Assembly: GCF_013377755.1 (NCBI RefSeq) | Contig: NZ_JABXWR010000001.1 | Location: 817,104-881,103, forward strand | DNA: 64,000 nucleotides | Source: Methanofollis tationis | Lineage (GTDB): Archaea; Halobacteriota; Methanomicrobia; Methanomicrobiales; Methanofollaceae | Reading direction: 5' to 3' | In this document: positions 36,130 to 44,756 of the stretch, one piece after another | Numbering within the stretch: position 1 is the first letter of the stretch | How the letters are laid out: every line of letters starts with the position of its first letter | The notes under the pieces: generated by a model | The model's input: the letters and a program-made list of their open reading frames with translations, nothing else | The model's database searches: none | What the model was told of the DNA's origin: nothing | Program-made: the position numbers and the translations under genes

Positions 36130-37137
36130 TCACAGTTTTATTCGCGCAAATTCGATGTACTGAATGTCGTCTGTATGTACACAGGCAAACAACATCTTCT
36201 TTTTGACGCTGTTCGCAAGCCTGACCGAGCGGGAGATCGCCGCCATCGGAAGGGCGGTGCCTTCGGGGATCGCGTGGGCGAGGAGAAGGGAGTGCTGGAG
36301 CCCGGCAGTGTAGACCCTGAAATGGTGGCCGAACTTGTAGCCGGTCTTCGGCCCGCAGCCGCGGCGGCGCAGGTCGGCATAGACGATCGCCTTCTCCCCG
36401 AGTTCGCCGTCGGTCTCCGCGGCGATCCCATAGTATGCCTCGCGGGAGAGGGGAGCGCCGCCCCGGACGAGGGTGAGGCGGCCCGCGTCCATCAGGTACA
36501 GCGTCTCGACCGGGGAGAGCAGGATCTCCCCGGCGTCGAGGAGTTTGCCGTAACCCTCAGCAGCAAGCCAGGGGGCCTCGGCCGGGCGCACCAGCACGAC
36601 CGCACCGTAGGCTTCACCAACGGCCTTCCCCTCGCCCGCCTCAGGACCGGCCTCGGCCAGGTGGTTGACCTTCACCTCATAGTAGGTGAGCTCGCCCTCG
36701 TCGTCCACCGCCGCGATAAGGTACTGTTTGCGCATGTTCCCGGCCGTCGCCACCTCGGCGACGATCTGATCGAAGTCCACCAGGTCACGCTCGGCCCGCA
36801 CCCTGACGAGGTACTGGGACTGACCCTTTCCAGGCCGGTCGCCCCGGCGGAAGACCCGGAAATCATGCGGCCCGGTCTGGAGGGCGTAGCCCCGCTCCCG
36901 CAGGTCGCGGTAGACGAGGTAGCGCCTGAAAAATCCGGTGTCCCCTGAAAGATCAGCAAGGAGCCCTGAGAAGGTATGGTCGGCCACCTCGATCCTGTTC
37001 CGCCAGAGGAGGTAGAGCCCCTCCTCGGGGGCGAGGCGGATCCCCCCTTTCTCGGGGCGGCCATAGCCCCCGCTCTCGTAGAGGGAGATGCCCTCCTGCC
37101 CGAGACGGAGGCTTTTGCCGTCGAATGTTGCCTTCAC
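36130..37137 (-). CDS. endA: tRNA-splicing endonuclease, two-domain euryarchaeal type
   Basis: EndA cuts the bulge-helix-bulge motif of archaeal pre-tRNAs and pre-rRNAs. The 335-residue length indicates the fused, dimeric euryarchaeal form, in which an inactive N-terminal repeat precedes the active C-terminal unit. Catalytic residues are visible as Tyr in KTGYKFGHHFRVY, His in the same segment, and Lys in SVRLANSVKKKMLF. The start is a GTG at 37137 (VKATFDGKSLRLGQ). The alternative start at 37200 adds an unlikely segment. A TATA-like TTTAATAT (plus-strand near 37164-37172) lies about 30 nt upstream, consistent with a leaderless or very short-leader transcript. Confidence 0.93.
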   Translation of the reverse strand: MKATFDGKSLRLGQEGISLYESGGYGRPEKGGIRLAPEEGLYLLWRNRIEVADHTFSGLLADLSGDTGFFRRYLVYRDLRERGYALQTGPHDFRVFRRGDRPGKGQSQYLVRVRAERDLVDFDQIVAEVATAGNMRKQYLIAAVDDEGELTYYEVKVNHLAEAGPEAGEGKAVGEAYGAVVLVRPAEAPWLAAEGYGKLLDAGEILLSPVETLYLMDAGRLTLVRGGAPLSREAYYGIAAETDGELGEKAIVYADLRRRGCGPKTGYKFGHHFRVYTAGLQHSLLLAHAIPEGTALPMAAISRSVRLANSVKKKMLFACVHTDDIQYIEFARIKL

Positions 37138-37196
37138 GTGGAGGTAAGGTGGGCGGGCCACGGATATTAAAGATGGGGAGTGGCTGCGCGGGGGGA

Positions 37197-37697
37197 TCAC
37201 ACACGCCTGATCTCGGTGTACAGGGACACCAGGGAGAGGCTGATCAGGTTCAGGGTGGTGGCGGCATACCAGAGATAGGATTCAGAGAGACTGAGCGTCG
37301 CAATCCACCCGGACCAGAGCATGGCACAGATGATCGAGAACGAAAGGAGGGTGTCGACGGCGAGAAAAACCATCGGCATGTGGAAGATCCGCCCGATCTG
37401 TGCGATGGTGCAGTAATCGAAGGGAGAAGATTTTCCAGAAAGGTCGAGAACCGCCCGCCCGGCGTTCATCAGGAGGTCTATGCCCGCCCACGCAACGACA
37501 CACCACCCAAAAAGCGTGAGAAGAGGGTGCGAACATGATCCGATGCGGACGGCACTCACGCCGAAGAGCAGTTTGAAGAGGCAGAACGGGATCCCGATGG
37601 TGAGGCTCAGGAAAAACGGGCGCCGGAAAAATCTCTGGATAGTATCGGATTCCTGCTCATGGTTCCCTGAGCGGTGCTCGCGGCCCTTCAACCCCAT
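37197..37697 (-). CDS. Small multi-pass membrane protein, function unknown
   Basis: A 166-residue protein with about four hydrophobic segments (near residues 30-50, 58-80, 105-130 and 135-160). GAGAGG lies upstream of the ATG chosen at 37697; an alternative TTG at 37719 is also in frame. No family is recognised. It is 59 nt upstream of endA in the same orientation, but endA has its own TATA-like element. Confidence 0.65.
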   Translation of the reverse strand: MGLKGREHRSGNHEQESDTIQRFFRRPFFLSLTIGIPFCLFKLLFGVSAVRIGSCSHPLLTLFGWCVVAWAGIDLLMNAGRAVLDLSGKSSPFDYCTIAQIGRIFHMPMVFLAVDTLLSFSIICAMLWSGWIATLSLSESYLWYAATTLNLISLSLVSLYTEIRRV

Positions 37698-38017
37698 GGT
37701 ATCTGACGAGATCCCTCTCAACGAGTATCTTTTACCGTGTTATCATATCAATCGCCCGGATCAGAGATCCGGTACAGACACCTGATCACACGGTGACCGC
37801 GCCCCTCCCTGCCCCTTCAGGCTCCGGCGGCGAACGCCATCCCCGGAGGGGGTCCCTGCTCATAGGGGAGCAGCAGACGGACGGTATGAGAGGAAAGATA
37901 CGATATGCCAGATATCAGGGTGAAAAAGAGCAGCAGATCGCTCGCAGAGCCGCAGGGGGAACTGCCGCCACACCACTGCCTATATATCGAGAGCGCTGAC
38001 CCTCATCCCGGGTACCC

Positions 38018-38929
38018 ATGGGTCAGAAACCGCCGCGACTGAAATATTCTCCGTTTTATCTTGTTGCGATCGTGCTCGTTCTCGCCACGCCCCCGACTCT
38101 CGGCTACATGGCATGGGAAGGGCAGCACCCATCGGTCAAGCATCTTGTCATGGATGGCGCCCCCGAGGGGATCGTCTTCATCGCCGATCCCCACCTCAGG
38201 GAGGACAATGTCGAGTATATCAGAGAGGTGATCGGCGAGATTAACGCCCTCCACCCGTCCATCGTCCTTATCGGGGGGGATTTTGTCTATGGCGAAGACC
38301 CTGACCTCTCTCTCCAGGCGGTCTGGCAGGAGATCGAGGCCCCGGTCTATGCCGTGCTCGGCAACCACGACTATAAGGCCGGGATCGACGCCGTCAGCGG
38401 GCTCCAGAAGATCATCGCTGTCTCAGGGACAGACCGCACGGCGGCAGGCTACGATATGAGCGCCCTGAAGGACGGGGTGGTCGACGCCGCCCTCGCTGGC
38501 ACCCTCACGGATGTCCTCGAAGAGAACGGGGTCAGAGTGCTCAGGAACGAATATCTCACCCTCGATATCGGCGGCACGCCCCTCCTCCTCGTCGGCGTTG
38601 ACGACGGATGGGCCGGGATGGCGTCGCCCCCCCAGGTGCCTGAGACCGACGCCTTCACGATCTACCTGATCCACGAGCCCGAGTGCCGGGCGGTCGACTG
38701 GGACGCCGATCTCATCCTGGCCGGCCACACCCACGGCGGGCAGATTATGCTGCCGGGCATGAAGGAGTTGAACGACAACGGCGTCCTCGAACTCTCCGGT
38801 CTCGTCCAGAAAGAGGGGGCGCCGCTCTATATCACCCGCGGCCTTGCCACCTCGAACCTCAGGACCGACCTGCGGCTGAACGCTCCTCCCGAGATCGTGG
38901 CGATAGGACCGCCCGCAGCTCTGTCATAA
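38018..38929 (+). CDS. Membrane-anchored calcineurin-like metallophosphoesterase
   Basis: A 303-residue protein with one N-terminal transmembrane segment (about residues 13-32) and a metallophosphoesterase domain facing out or in. The five metal-binding motifs are in order: IADPHL (Asp/His), GGDFV (Asp), GNHD (Asn/His), the single His of YLIHEPE, and GHTHGGQ (His/His). The group resembles YkuE/YaeI phosphoesterases acting on lipids such as lipid-linked nucleotides. A TATA box (CTATATATC, centred near 37985) lies 33 nt upstream, so the leader is only about 7 nt. It is convergent with the next gene, overlapping it by 6 nt. Confidence 0.88.
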   Translation: MGQKPPRLKYSPFYLVAIVLVLATPPTLGYMAWEGQHPSVKHLVMDGAPEGIVFIADPHLREDNVEYIREVIGEINALHPSIVLIGGDFVYGEDPDLSLQAVWQEIEAPVYAVLGNHDYKAGIDAVSGLQKIIAVSGTDRTAAGYDMSALKDGVVDAALAGTLTDVLEENGVRVLRNEYLTLDIGGTPLLLVGVDDGWAGMASPPQVPETDAFTIYLIHEPECRAVDWDADLILAGHTHGGQIMLPGMKELNDNGVLELSGLVQKEGAPLYITRGLATSNLRTDLRLNAPPEIVAIGPPAALS

Positions 38930-39547
38930 CTCTTTTTTTGTGCCGGGTTTCAGGAACAGAGCGGTAATCTCCTCTTTTGTCAGCCGCCGCAGGTAGAAAT
39001 TCCCGACGGCGGCGATGATGACCGCCCCGAAGAGGTCGAAGATCAGGTCGGTCATCGTGTCGTCGAGGCCGTGCTGGAGGGCCGTGGCGAAGAGGGTGTC
39101 GAAGAGGTACTCGTAGATCTCCCAGAGGGCGCCGAGGCCCATCGTAGAGATCACGATGAAGAAGACGATCATCGGCCTTGTCAGCCGCAGACCCGAGTAG
39201 CGGTCGACGAGCAGCACCAGCACGAAGCCGAGGACAGAGATCGTGATCGAAGAGACGAAGTGGGCGATCTTGTCGTAGTAGGGGGCAAAAACCACATAAT
39301 AGTCAGAGATATGCCCGGCCACATGGAGGTACAGGGAGAGGGCGATGAGCAGGTTCACCTCCCAGGGCATGCAGATCTCGGCCCGCCTGCTGACGATATA
39401 GGGAACGGTGGTGAGAAAAAAGCCGAACATGCCCACCAGTGCCAGAAAGATGTCCCAGATCCAGAGGCTGTAGCCCACATTCAGGAGGATGAGACCCTGC
39501 ACGGCGTATGCGAGGTATCTTCCCCGGGAGCGGTACGAGCGCGGCAT
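38924..39547 (-). CDS. DUF2238/YjdF-like membrane protein
   Basis: A 207-residue protein with about six transmembrane helices. The segment HFVSSITISVLGFVLV and the acidic motif GALWEIYEYLFDTLF followed by DDTMTDLIFDLFGA resemble the YjdF/DUF2238 family. ATG 39547 (MPRSYRSRGR) is chosen because a TATA box (plus-strand ATATATA at 39573-39579) is centred 29 nt upstream, predicting a leaderless mRNA. An upstream in-frame start at 39589 lies before that box. Its function is unknown. Confidence 0.8.
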   Translation of the reverse strand: MPRSYRSRGRYLAYAVQGLILLNVGYSLWIWDIFLALVGMFGFFLTTVPYIVSRRAEICMPWEVNLLIALSLYLHVAGHISDYYVVFAPYYDKIAHFVSSITISVLGFVLVLLVDRYSGLRLTRPMIVFFIVISTMGLGALWEIYEYLFDTLFATALQHGLDDTMTDLIFDLFGAVIIAAVGNFYLRRLTKEEITALFLKPGTKKEL

Positions 39548-39799
39548 CGATAGATGCTCTTGGTGGGTCTGAATATATACGTCTCCCACCAGCCCGGGCT
39601 CTCCGGCATCTCAATTTTCAGGTGATTTCCAGGGCGGGATACAGAAATTATTAATAGCGCACGTCGCATTACATTCAGCCCCTCATAAAAGTTCGCCCTG
39701 CCCGCCGGTCGGATCACACCGGCAATACAAACTCTTTTCTTTATTCTTGCCGATATATGCCTGCGAACCCAATACAATACTGCAAAAGAGATGAGAACG

Positions 39800-40168
39800 A
39801 TGACACGCGTGCTGATAATAGACGATTCATCCTTTCAGAGAAAGATCATCTCCTCGATCCTCACCGCAGAGGATTATGAGATCATCTCCGCTCAGAACGG
39901 CCAGGAGGGCCTTAAATACCTCGCCGGGGATCTGCCCGATCTGATGGTCCTGGATCTGCTGATGCCCCAGATGGATGGAATCGAGGTGCTGGCAGAGATG
40001 CGCGAGCGAGGGATCCGGGTCCCGGTCATCGTCCTGACCGCCGACATTCAGGATTCAACAAAAAAGAGATGCATCGAGCTGGGAGCGGCCAGATTCATCA
40101 ACAAACCGGTGAAAAAAGATGAACTCTCTGCGACGGTCAGGGAGGTGCTGGGGGTGAAAGAGGCGTGA
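39800..40168 (+). CDS. CheY-like single-domain response regulator
   Basis: A receiver domain without an output domain (122 residues). The acidic pair is in LIIDDSS, the phospho-acceptor Asp in MVLDLLMPQMDG, the conserved Thr in VLTAD and Lys in INKPVKKDE. Start: ATG 39800 (MTRVLIIDDSS) is preferred because GAGATGAG precedes it; ATG 39791 is also in frame. A TATA box (CGATATATGC at 39751-39760) lies upstream. The stop codon overlaps the start of the CheC-like gene (GTGA). A role in chemotaxis or another phosphosignalling task is inferred. Confidence 0.9.
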   Translation: MTRVLIIDDSSFQRKIISSILTAEDYEIISAQNGQEGLKYLAGDLPDLMVLDLLMPQMDGIEVLAEMRERGIRVPVIVLTADIQDSTKKRCIELGAARFINKPVKKDELSATVREVLGVKEA

Positions 40169-40770
40169 AGGGCCTCAGCGCCGAAGATCTCGACGCCGTC
40201 AAGGAACTGGTGAACATCGGCGTCGGCAGAGCGGCGGCGATGCTGAACGAGATCACCTGCTCCCACATCACCCTCCACGTCCCGACCCTCCAGGTGATCA
40301 GAATCGACGAACTCGATTCGGCCGGAGGGCTTTCCGGGAGAACGGGTGCCGCAACCGTCAAGATCGACTTCAGGGGATTTTTTACCGGCACAACGGCACT
40401 GATATTCCTCCCCGAGAGCGCGGCAGCCCTGGTCATGGCGATCACCGGCGAGAGTGAGGATCTGCCCGAACTCGATGCGATCAGGATCGAGACCCTCATG
40501 GAGGTCGGAAATATCTTTATCAATGGCGTGATGGGATCGATCGGAAATGTTCTCGGCCAGCAGATCACCTACCTGCCCCCGGTGTATGTCGAGGACACGA
40601 TGGCAAACATCGTCAGGACCGCCAGATTCGATCCCGATGAGCGGGTGCTGCTCGCCAACACGCGCTTTTACGTCGAAGACATCAATGTCGAAGGGATTAT
40701 CGCAATGATCCTTGAGATCGGATCGCTCGATAGCCTCCTCGAAAAAATTGCGGCCGTCAGAGGGGCGTGA
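40165..40770 (+). CDS. CheC-like phosphatase
   Basis: CheC-family phosphatases dephosphorylate CheY-P. The 201-residue protein shows the two active-site motifs: ELVNIGVGRAAAMLNEI near the N-terminus and IETLMEVGNIFINGVMG in the second half (Glu and Asn in each). It starts with GTG overlapping the response regulator stop codon. The pairing of a lone CheY and a CheC with a PAS protein resembles a minimal signalling module rather than a full chemotaxis operon. No CheA, CheW or MCP is present in this window. Confidence 0.88.
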   Translation: MKGLSAEDLDAVKELVNIGVGRAAAMLNEITCSHITLHVPTLQVIRIDELDSAGGLSGRTGAATVKIDFRGFFTGTTALIFLPESAAALVMAITGESEDLPELDAIRIETLMEVGNIFINGVMGSIGNVLGQQITYLPPVYVEDTMANIVRTARFDPDERVLLANTRFYVEDINVEGIIAMILEIGSLDSLLEKIAAVRGA

Positions 40771-40810
40771 GAGTACGAGTGAGAACCGGTCTGCCCGCAC
40801 ATGGGAAGGG

Positions 40811-41533
40811 ATGGACCTGCTGCCGGTCGGGATCTGCATCGTCGACGACAGTCTAACGGTCAGGTACTGGAATGCCTGCCTGGAAGAGTGGACCGGGACA
40901 CCGGCCGCCGGGATTGTGGGGCAGAAGATTACCGAGCACTTCCCGGGCCTGAAAAAAGCCGGCTTCATCGACCGGATCGAACAGGTGCTCCAGGGTGGTG
41001 CCCCGACGGTGTTCTCATCCCAGATCCACACCTGCCTGATCCCCTCGCATTTCCCGGACGGCACAATACGGGTCCAGCGCACCACCCTGATTCCCCTGGA
41101 AACTGGAGAAAAAGGCAGATTTAACGCGATGTTCGTCTGTGAGGACGTGAGTGCCCTGACACAGCAGGTGAAATCATACAGGGCGATGAGAAACCAGACG
41201 CTGCATGAACTCGAGGAGCGGAGAAAAGCCGAGCTGGCACTGAGGGCGGCCAACGAGGATCTCAGGGCCTATTTCGCCGAGCATACATCCAGGCTCACAG
41301 AACCGCTCAGCGGCGTCGCGGCCGATATTGAGGCGATCTTGCAGGAGATGGAAGCGGAGGCGCGGGACAGCGATGCCGTCAGAAAAAAATTGCGCGATGC
41401 CATCGGGACTATTAGAACGACAGAAAAGAGGCTGACCGAACTGATCGAGGTCGCACGCAAAGAGCAGCAGGATGTCGGGCAGGAGCAGGGATATTTCATG
41501 CCTCAGACCATCCAGGGATCCTATCGTCCCTGA
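40811..41533 (+). CDS. PAS-domain protein with C-terminal coiled coil
   Basis: A 240-residue soluble protein. The PAS domain (about residues 5-115) begins LLPVGICIVDDSLTVRYWNA and contains the PAS-typical PGLKK segment. A long helical region (about 125-225) rich in Ala/Glu/Arg follows and looks like the dimerisation part of a sensor kinase. No HATPase region or phospho-acceptor His motif is seen. The start is unsure: ATG 40811 is the first strong one, and a TTG at 40712 (inside the CheC-like gene) is also in frame. It could act as a sensor or scaffold for the CheY-CheC pair. Confidence 0.72.
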   Translation: MDLLPVGICIVDDSLTVRYWNACLEEWTGTPAAGIVGQKITEHFPGLKKAGFIDRIEQVLQGGAPTVFSSQIHTCLIPSHFPDGTIRVQRTTLIPLETGEKGRFNAMFVCEDVSALTQQVKSYRAMRNQTLHELEERRKAELALRAANEDLRAYFAEHTSRLTEPLSGVAADIEAILQEMEAEARDSDAVRKKLRDAIGTIRTTEKRLTELIEVARKEQQDVGQEQGYFMPQTIQGSYRP

Positions 41534-41671
41534 CCCGGACCCTCCGCGGCGCCGGTGCCAGAGATCGATCTGAGAGGCAAAAAAGCGCTATTTTTATCGG
41601 CCACCGGCTTCCCCACCCTGTCCCACGCAAAACAGAGCTCCAGGAACCTCCGCCCCCGGAGCGCCACCGAC

Positions 41672-42799
41672 CTACACCCACCCGATGCCGGCCATCAGGA
41701 GGGCGAAGAGCACCAGATCATACGTGGCATGGGTGATCGCGCAGACCGAGGTGTTTGTCCTCTCCCGCAGGAGGGCGAAGACAAGCCCTGCAAGAAAAAC
41801 GGAGAGCACGCCGTCCCAGGCGTACTGGTAGGCGTGCAGGGAGGCGAAGACAAGGACCGACGGCAGGATGCCGAAGCGAGGCTGCAAAACACCACGGATC
41901 GCAAGCTCCTCGCCGACACCGGCGACGATCGCCGCTACGACAGCGGCGAGCGGCGTCAGGTACGACCCGAAGAGCGCCCTCATATACCCTTCATCGGTGA
42001 CGTACCAACCGAAATATCCCCAGATCGCGCCGATGACATGGTCAACGAGGGAGAAGAGGAGGACGAGCACCAGCCCCGCGGCGAAGGCGAAAGCGATCGA
42101 TCTGAGGGGCGGCCTGACGACGCCGAGGCGCTGGAGCGCCCCGGTAAACGACCTCTTCACAAAGAGGCCGACGGCGATGAATGCGCCGATGACGGTCCAG
42201 AACAGGCCGTAAGCATCGGACTTTGCCGCCTCCGCGGGGGTGAGCGGTCCGAGGGCGAACGCCGGGTTTCCTATCAGGTCGAGGAGGGGGGGATAGCCGA
42301 GGACCATAAGGGGAACGAGGGGGAGGAGCGCAAGAGCGGCGACGATCACGAGGGCCACGGTGTGGACAAAGTTTTCCGGATCGATCGGCAGGTAGCGTGC
42401 GAGGCGGATGCGGACCCGGCCCGAGAACCCGAGCAGGCTCACCCCGGCCGCACCGAGGCAGAGGAGCAGGGATGAGGCGAGCGCCACAACGAGATCGAGC
42501 GGGGGCTCCTCGACATCCATCAGGGAGAGCCACGGCGCAAGCGAGAAGAACCACGAGATCAGCGCAAGCGAGAGGACAAAGAGAACCGTCAGGGCGGCGA
42601 CGACCGGCCTGAGACGGGGGCGGTCGAGAGCAAGGAAGGCGAGGAGGGCGATCACGAAGATCGGGGCGACCTGTGCCCCTGTCGAGAAGAAAAGGGCGAC
42701 ATCGCCCTGCGGGTCTCCGGAAAATGCTGCGACCAGCGCCAGCGCCGCCCCGAGGAGGACGAGGGCGATCAGGTACGGATGAAAGGCGTTTCTGTCCAT
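41672..42799 (-). CDS. CPBP family intramembrane metalloprotease
   Basis: A 375-residue integral membrane protein with about ten hydrophobic segments. The CPBP (Abi/CAAX protease) motifs are GEELAIRGVLQPRF and, 20 residues on, FASLHAYQY, then ITHATYDLV near the C-terminus. These carry the Glu-Glu and His residues of the glutamic/metalloprotease active site. The ATG 42799 (MDRNAFHPYLI) is chosen over 42925 because the extension is Arg/Cys-rich. It follows the endonuclease IV gene by 82 nt on the same strand. The substrate is unknown. Confidence 0.85.
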   Translation of the reverse strand: MDRNAFHPYLIALVLLGAALALVAAFSGDPQGDVALFFSTGAQVAPIFVIALLAFLALDRPRLRPVVAALTVLFVLSLALISWFFSLAPWLSLMDVEEPPLDLVVALASSLLLCLGAAGVSLLGFSGRVRIRLARYLPIDPENFVHTVALVIVAALALLPLVPLMVLGYPPLLDLIGNPAFALGPLTPAEAAKSDAYGLFWTVIGAFIAVGLFVKRSFTGALQRLGVVRPPLRSIAFAFAAGLVLVLLFSLVDHVIGAIWGYFGWYVTDEGYMRALFGSYLTPLAAVVAAIVAGVGEELAIRGVLQPRFGILPSVLVFASLHAYQYAWDGVLSVFLAGLVFALLRERTNTSVCAITHATYDLVLFALLMAGIGWV

Positions 42800-42881
42800 T
42801 GGTGTACCAGAGAGATGTTCATTGGAGAGAGAAGGACAAATAATCGACTGAACCAACCGGGATAGACGATCGAACCGCCCC

Positions 42882-43724
42882 TCACGCCCCGGCCAGTTCG
42901 CGCAGGCGGCGGATATTTCCGGCATCGTCCCGGGAAGCGTCCACCGGCGTCTCGCAGATCAAGGGGAGGCGCCGGATCGCCGGGACGGCGAGAAACGCCA
43001 CAAACCCATCCTCGCCGATCGCACCGAGGCCGATGTGCTCGTGCCGGTCGAGATGCGAACCGAGCCCACCCTTGCAGTCGTTGCAGTGGACGACGCAGAG
43101 GCGCTCCAGACCGAGCGCCCCGTCGAAGTGGTCGAGCGTCTCGCCGACCGTCGTCCCGTCCCTCAGGTCGTAGCCCGCGGCGAAGGCATGGCAGGTGTCG
43201 AAGCAGACGGCGGTGCGCTCCTCGGGCAGGGCGTCCAGGATCAGGGCGATCTCCTCGAATGTACCACCCATGCCGTTCTTCGTGCCGGCGGTGTTCTCCA
43301 GGAGGAGGCGCACCCCGTCGGGAACGGCGGCGAGCGCCTGAAGGATCCCATCGACGAGGCGCTTTCTCCCCGCCTCGATCCCGGTGCCGAGATGGCTGCC
43401 GAGGTGCATGACGAGGTACGGAATGCCGAGGGCCTCGCACCGGTTCAGTTCGGCCGTCAGGGTCTCGACCGACTTTTCGTAGACCTCCTCCTTCGGCGAG
43501 GCGAGGTTCGGGAGGTAGGGCATGTGGTCCACCACCGGCCCGAGGCCCGAGGCGTTGAGGCGCTCCCTGAAACCGACGATCTCGGCGTCGGTGAGATCTT
43601 TGAACCGCCAGCCCCTGGGGTTGCGCGAGAATATCTGGAAGCAGTCGCACCCCCGCTCCTCCGCCCTCTCCACGGCGTCGGCAAGGGATCCTGCGATCGA
43701 GACATGGCACCCGGCACGGATCAT
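42882..43724 (-). CDS. nfo: Endonuclease IV (AP endonuclease)
   Basis: Nfo cleaves DNA 5' to abasic sites in base excision repair. The 280-residue TIM barrel has its zinc-binding residues in GCHVSIAGS, HMPYLPNLASP, VMHLGSHLGTG, LLENTAGTKNGMG, FDTCHAFAAGYD, VVHCNDCKGG and DRHEHIGLGAIGE. The length and motif order match the family. It is 69 nt downstream of aksF, with a T-run in between (plus-strand near 43776-43781) that likely ends the aks transcript and also provides a TATA-like stretch for nfo. Confidence 0.95.
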   Translation of the reverse strand: MIRAGCHVSIAGSLADAVERAEERGCDCFQIFSRNPRGWRFKDLTDAEIVGFRERLNASGLGPVVDHMPYLPNLASPKEEVYEKSVETLTAELNRCEALGIPYLVMHLGSHLGTGIEAGRKRLVDGILQALAAVPDGVRLLLENTAGTKNGMGGTFEEIALILDALPEERTAVCFDTCHAFAAGYDLRDGTTVGETLDHFDGALGLERLCVVHCNDCKGGLGSHLDRHEHIGLGAIGEDGFVAFLAVPAIRRLPLICETPVDASRDDAGNIRRLRELAGA

Positions 43725-43793
43725 GGGAGATGGGTGGGGCGGCGGCCCTCATCAGGCTGCCGGAAGGAGCAGGGTTAAAAAGGGAGGCGAGCG

Positions 43794-44756
43794 TCAGCTC
43801 ATCCATTCCCTGATCCGCCCGATCACCGCCTCGCCCACCTGCACGGTCGAGGCCGCCCCCCCGAGGTCGGGCGTCCGCACCCCGGCGGCAAGGGCGGCGT
43901 TCACCGCCGCATCCACGGCTACCGCCTCGTCCGCGTACCCGAAATGGGCAAGAAGCAGTGCCGCAGATCGGATCGCCGCCACCGGGTTTGCAATTCCTCT
44001 CCCCGCAATGTCCGGCGCCGATCCGTGCACCGGTTCGAAAAAGGCGTGTTTATCCCCGATGTTCGCCGACGGGAGCATGCCGAGCCCGCCGACGAGATAG
44101 CCGGCGGCGTCTGAGAGGATGTCGCCGAAGATGTTCGTGGTCACGATCACCCCATAGCGGGCCGGGTGCATCAGCACGTCCAGGCAGAGGGCGTCGATGT
44201 ATTTCTCTTCCCAGGCCACGCCCGCCGCCTCTGCCTCCTCGATCACACACCGGCGGAAGAGGACGTCAGACTTGATCACGTTCGCCTTCGTCCCGATCGT
44301 GAGGTGTCCACCCTTCACGAGCCCGGCGGCAAAGCGTGCGATCCGCCGGCTCCCCCGCTCGGTGACCACCCGCAGGGTGCAGGCGCTCCCGGGCAGGCTC
44401 CACTCGATCCCTGAATAGAGACCTTCGGTGTTCTCCCGCACAATGATGAGATCGACGCCCGGCCCCCGCACCGGCCGCACATTCGCATAGAGGTCGAGGT
44501 CGTGCCTGATCTGGAGAAGGACGCTCAGGTAATCCGGGTCTGGCGGGGTCGTCACGGCGCCGAAGAGGATCGCATCGGCTTCCGAAAGAGCCCGAATCTC
44601 CTCAGCACCGATAGCGGCGCCGCAACGCTCCCAGCGGCCGTAACCGACCTCGACAGGGTAATAGTCCCACTCCGGGCGGATGTAGCGGAGAACGCCCTCG
44701 GCCACCGGGACGACCTCACGGCCGATCCCGTCACCCGGAACGATTGCGACCTTCAT
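43794..44756 (-). CDS. aksF: Homoisocitrate dehydrogenase of coenzyme B biosynthesis (isopropylmalate dehydrogenase family)
   Basis: This beta-decarboxylating dehydrogenase oxidises the homoisocitrate-type intermediates in 2-oxoacid chain elongation. The 320-residue protein opens MKVAIVPGDGIGREVVPVAEG and has the substrate/metal residues in IRHDLDLYANVRPV, IIVRENTEGLYSGIEW, KANVIKSDVLFR and DALCLDVLM, and the NAD site in FEPVHGSAPDIAGRGIANPVA. Family members also serve leucine synthesis (LeuB), but here the genes for AksE, AksD and AksA are in the same cluster, so AksF is favoured. The ATG follows GGAGGGA and overlaps the upstream unknown gene by 26 nt. Confidence 0.88.
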   Translation of the reverse strand: MKVAIVPGDGIGREVVPVAEGVLRYIRPEWDYYPVEVGYGRWERCGAAIGAEEIRALSEADAILFGAVTTPPDPDYLSVLLQIRHDLDLYANVRPVRGPGVDLIIVRENTEGLYSGIEWSLPGSACTLRVVTERGSRRIARFAAGLVKGGHLTIGTKANVIKSDVLFRRCVIEEAEAAGVAWEEKYIDALCLDVLMHPARYGVIVTTNIFGDILSDAAGYLVGGLGMLPSANIGDKHAFFEPVHGSAPDIAGRGIANPVAAIRSAALLLAHFGYADEAVAVDAAVNAALAAGVRTPDLGGAASTVQVGEAVIGRIREWMS

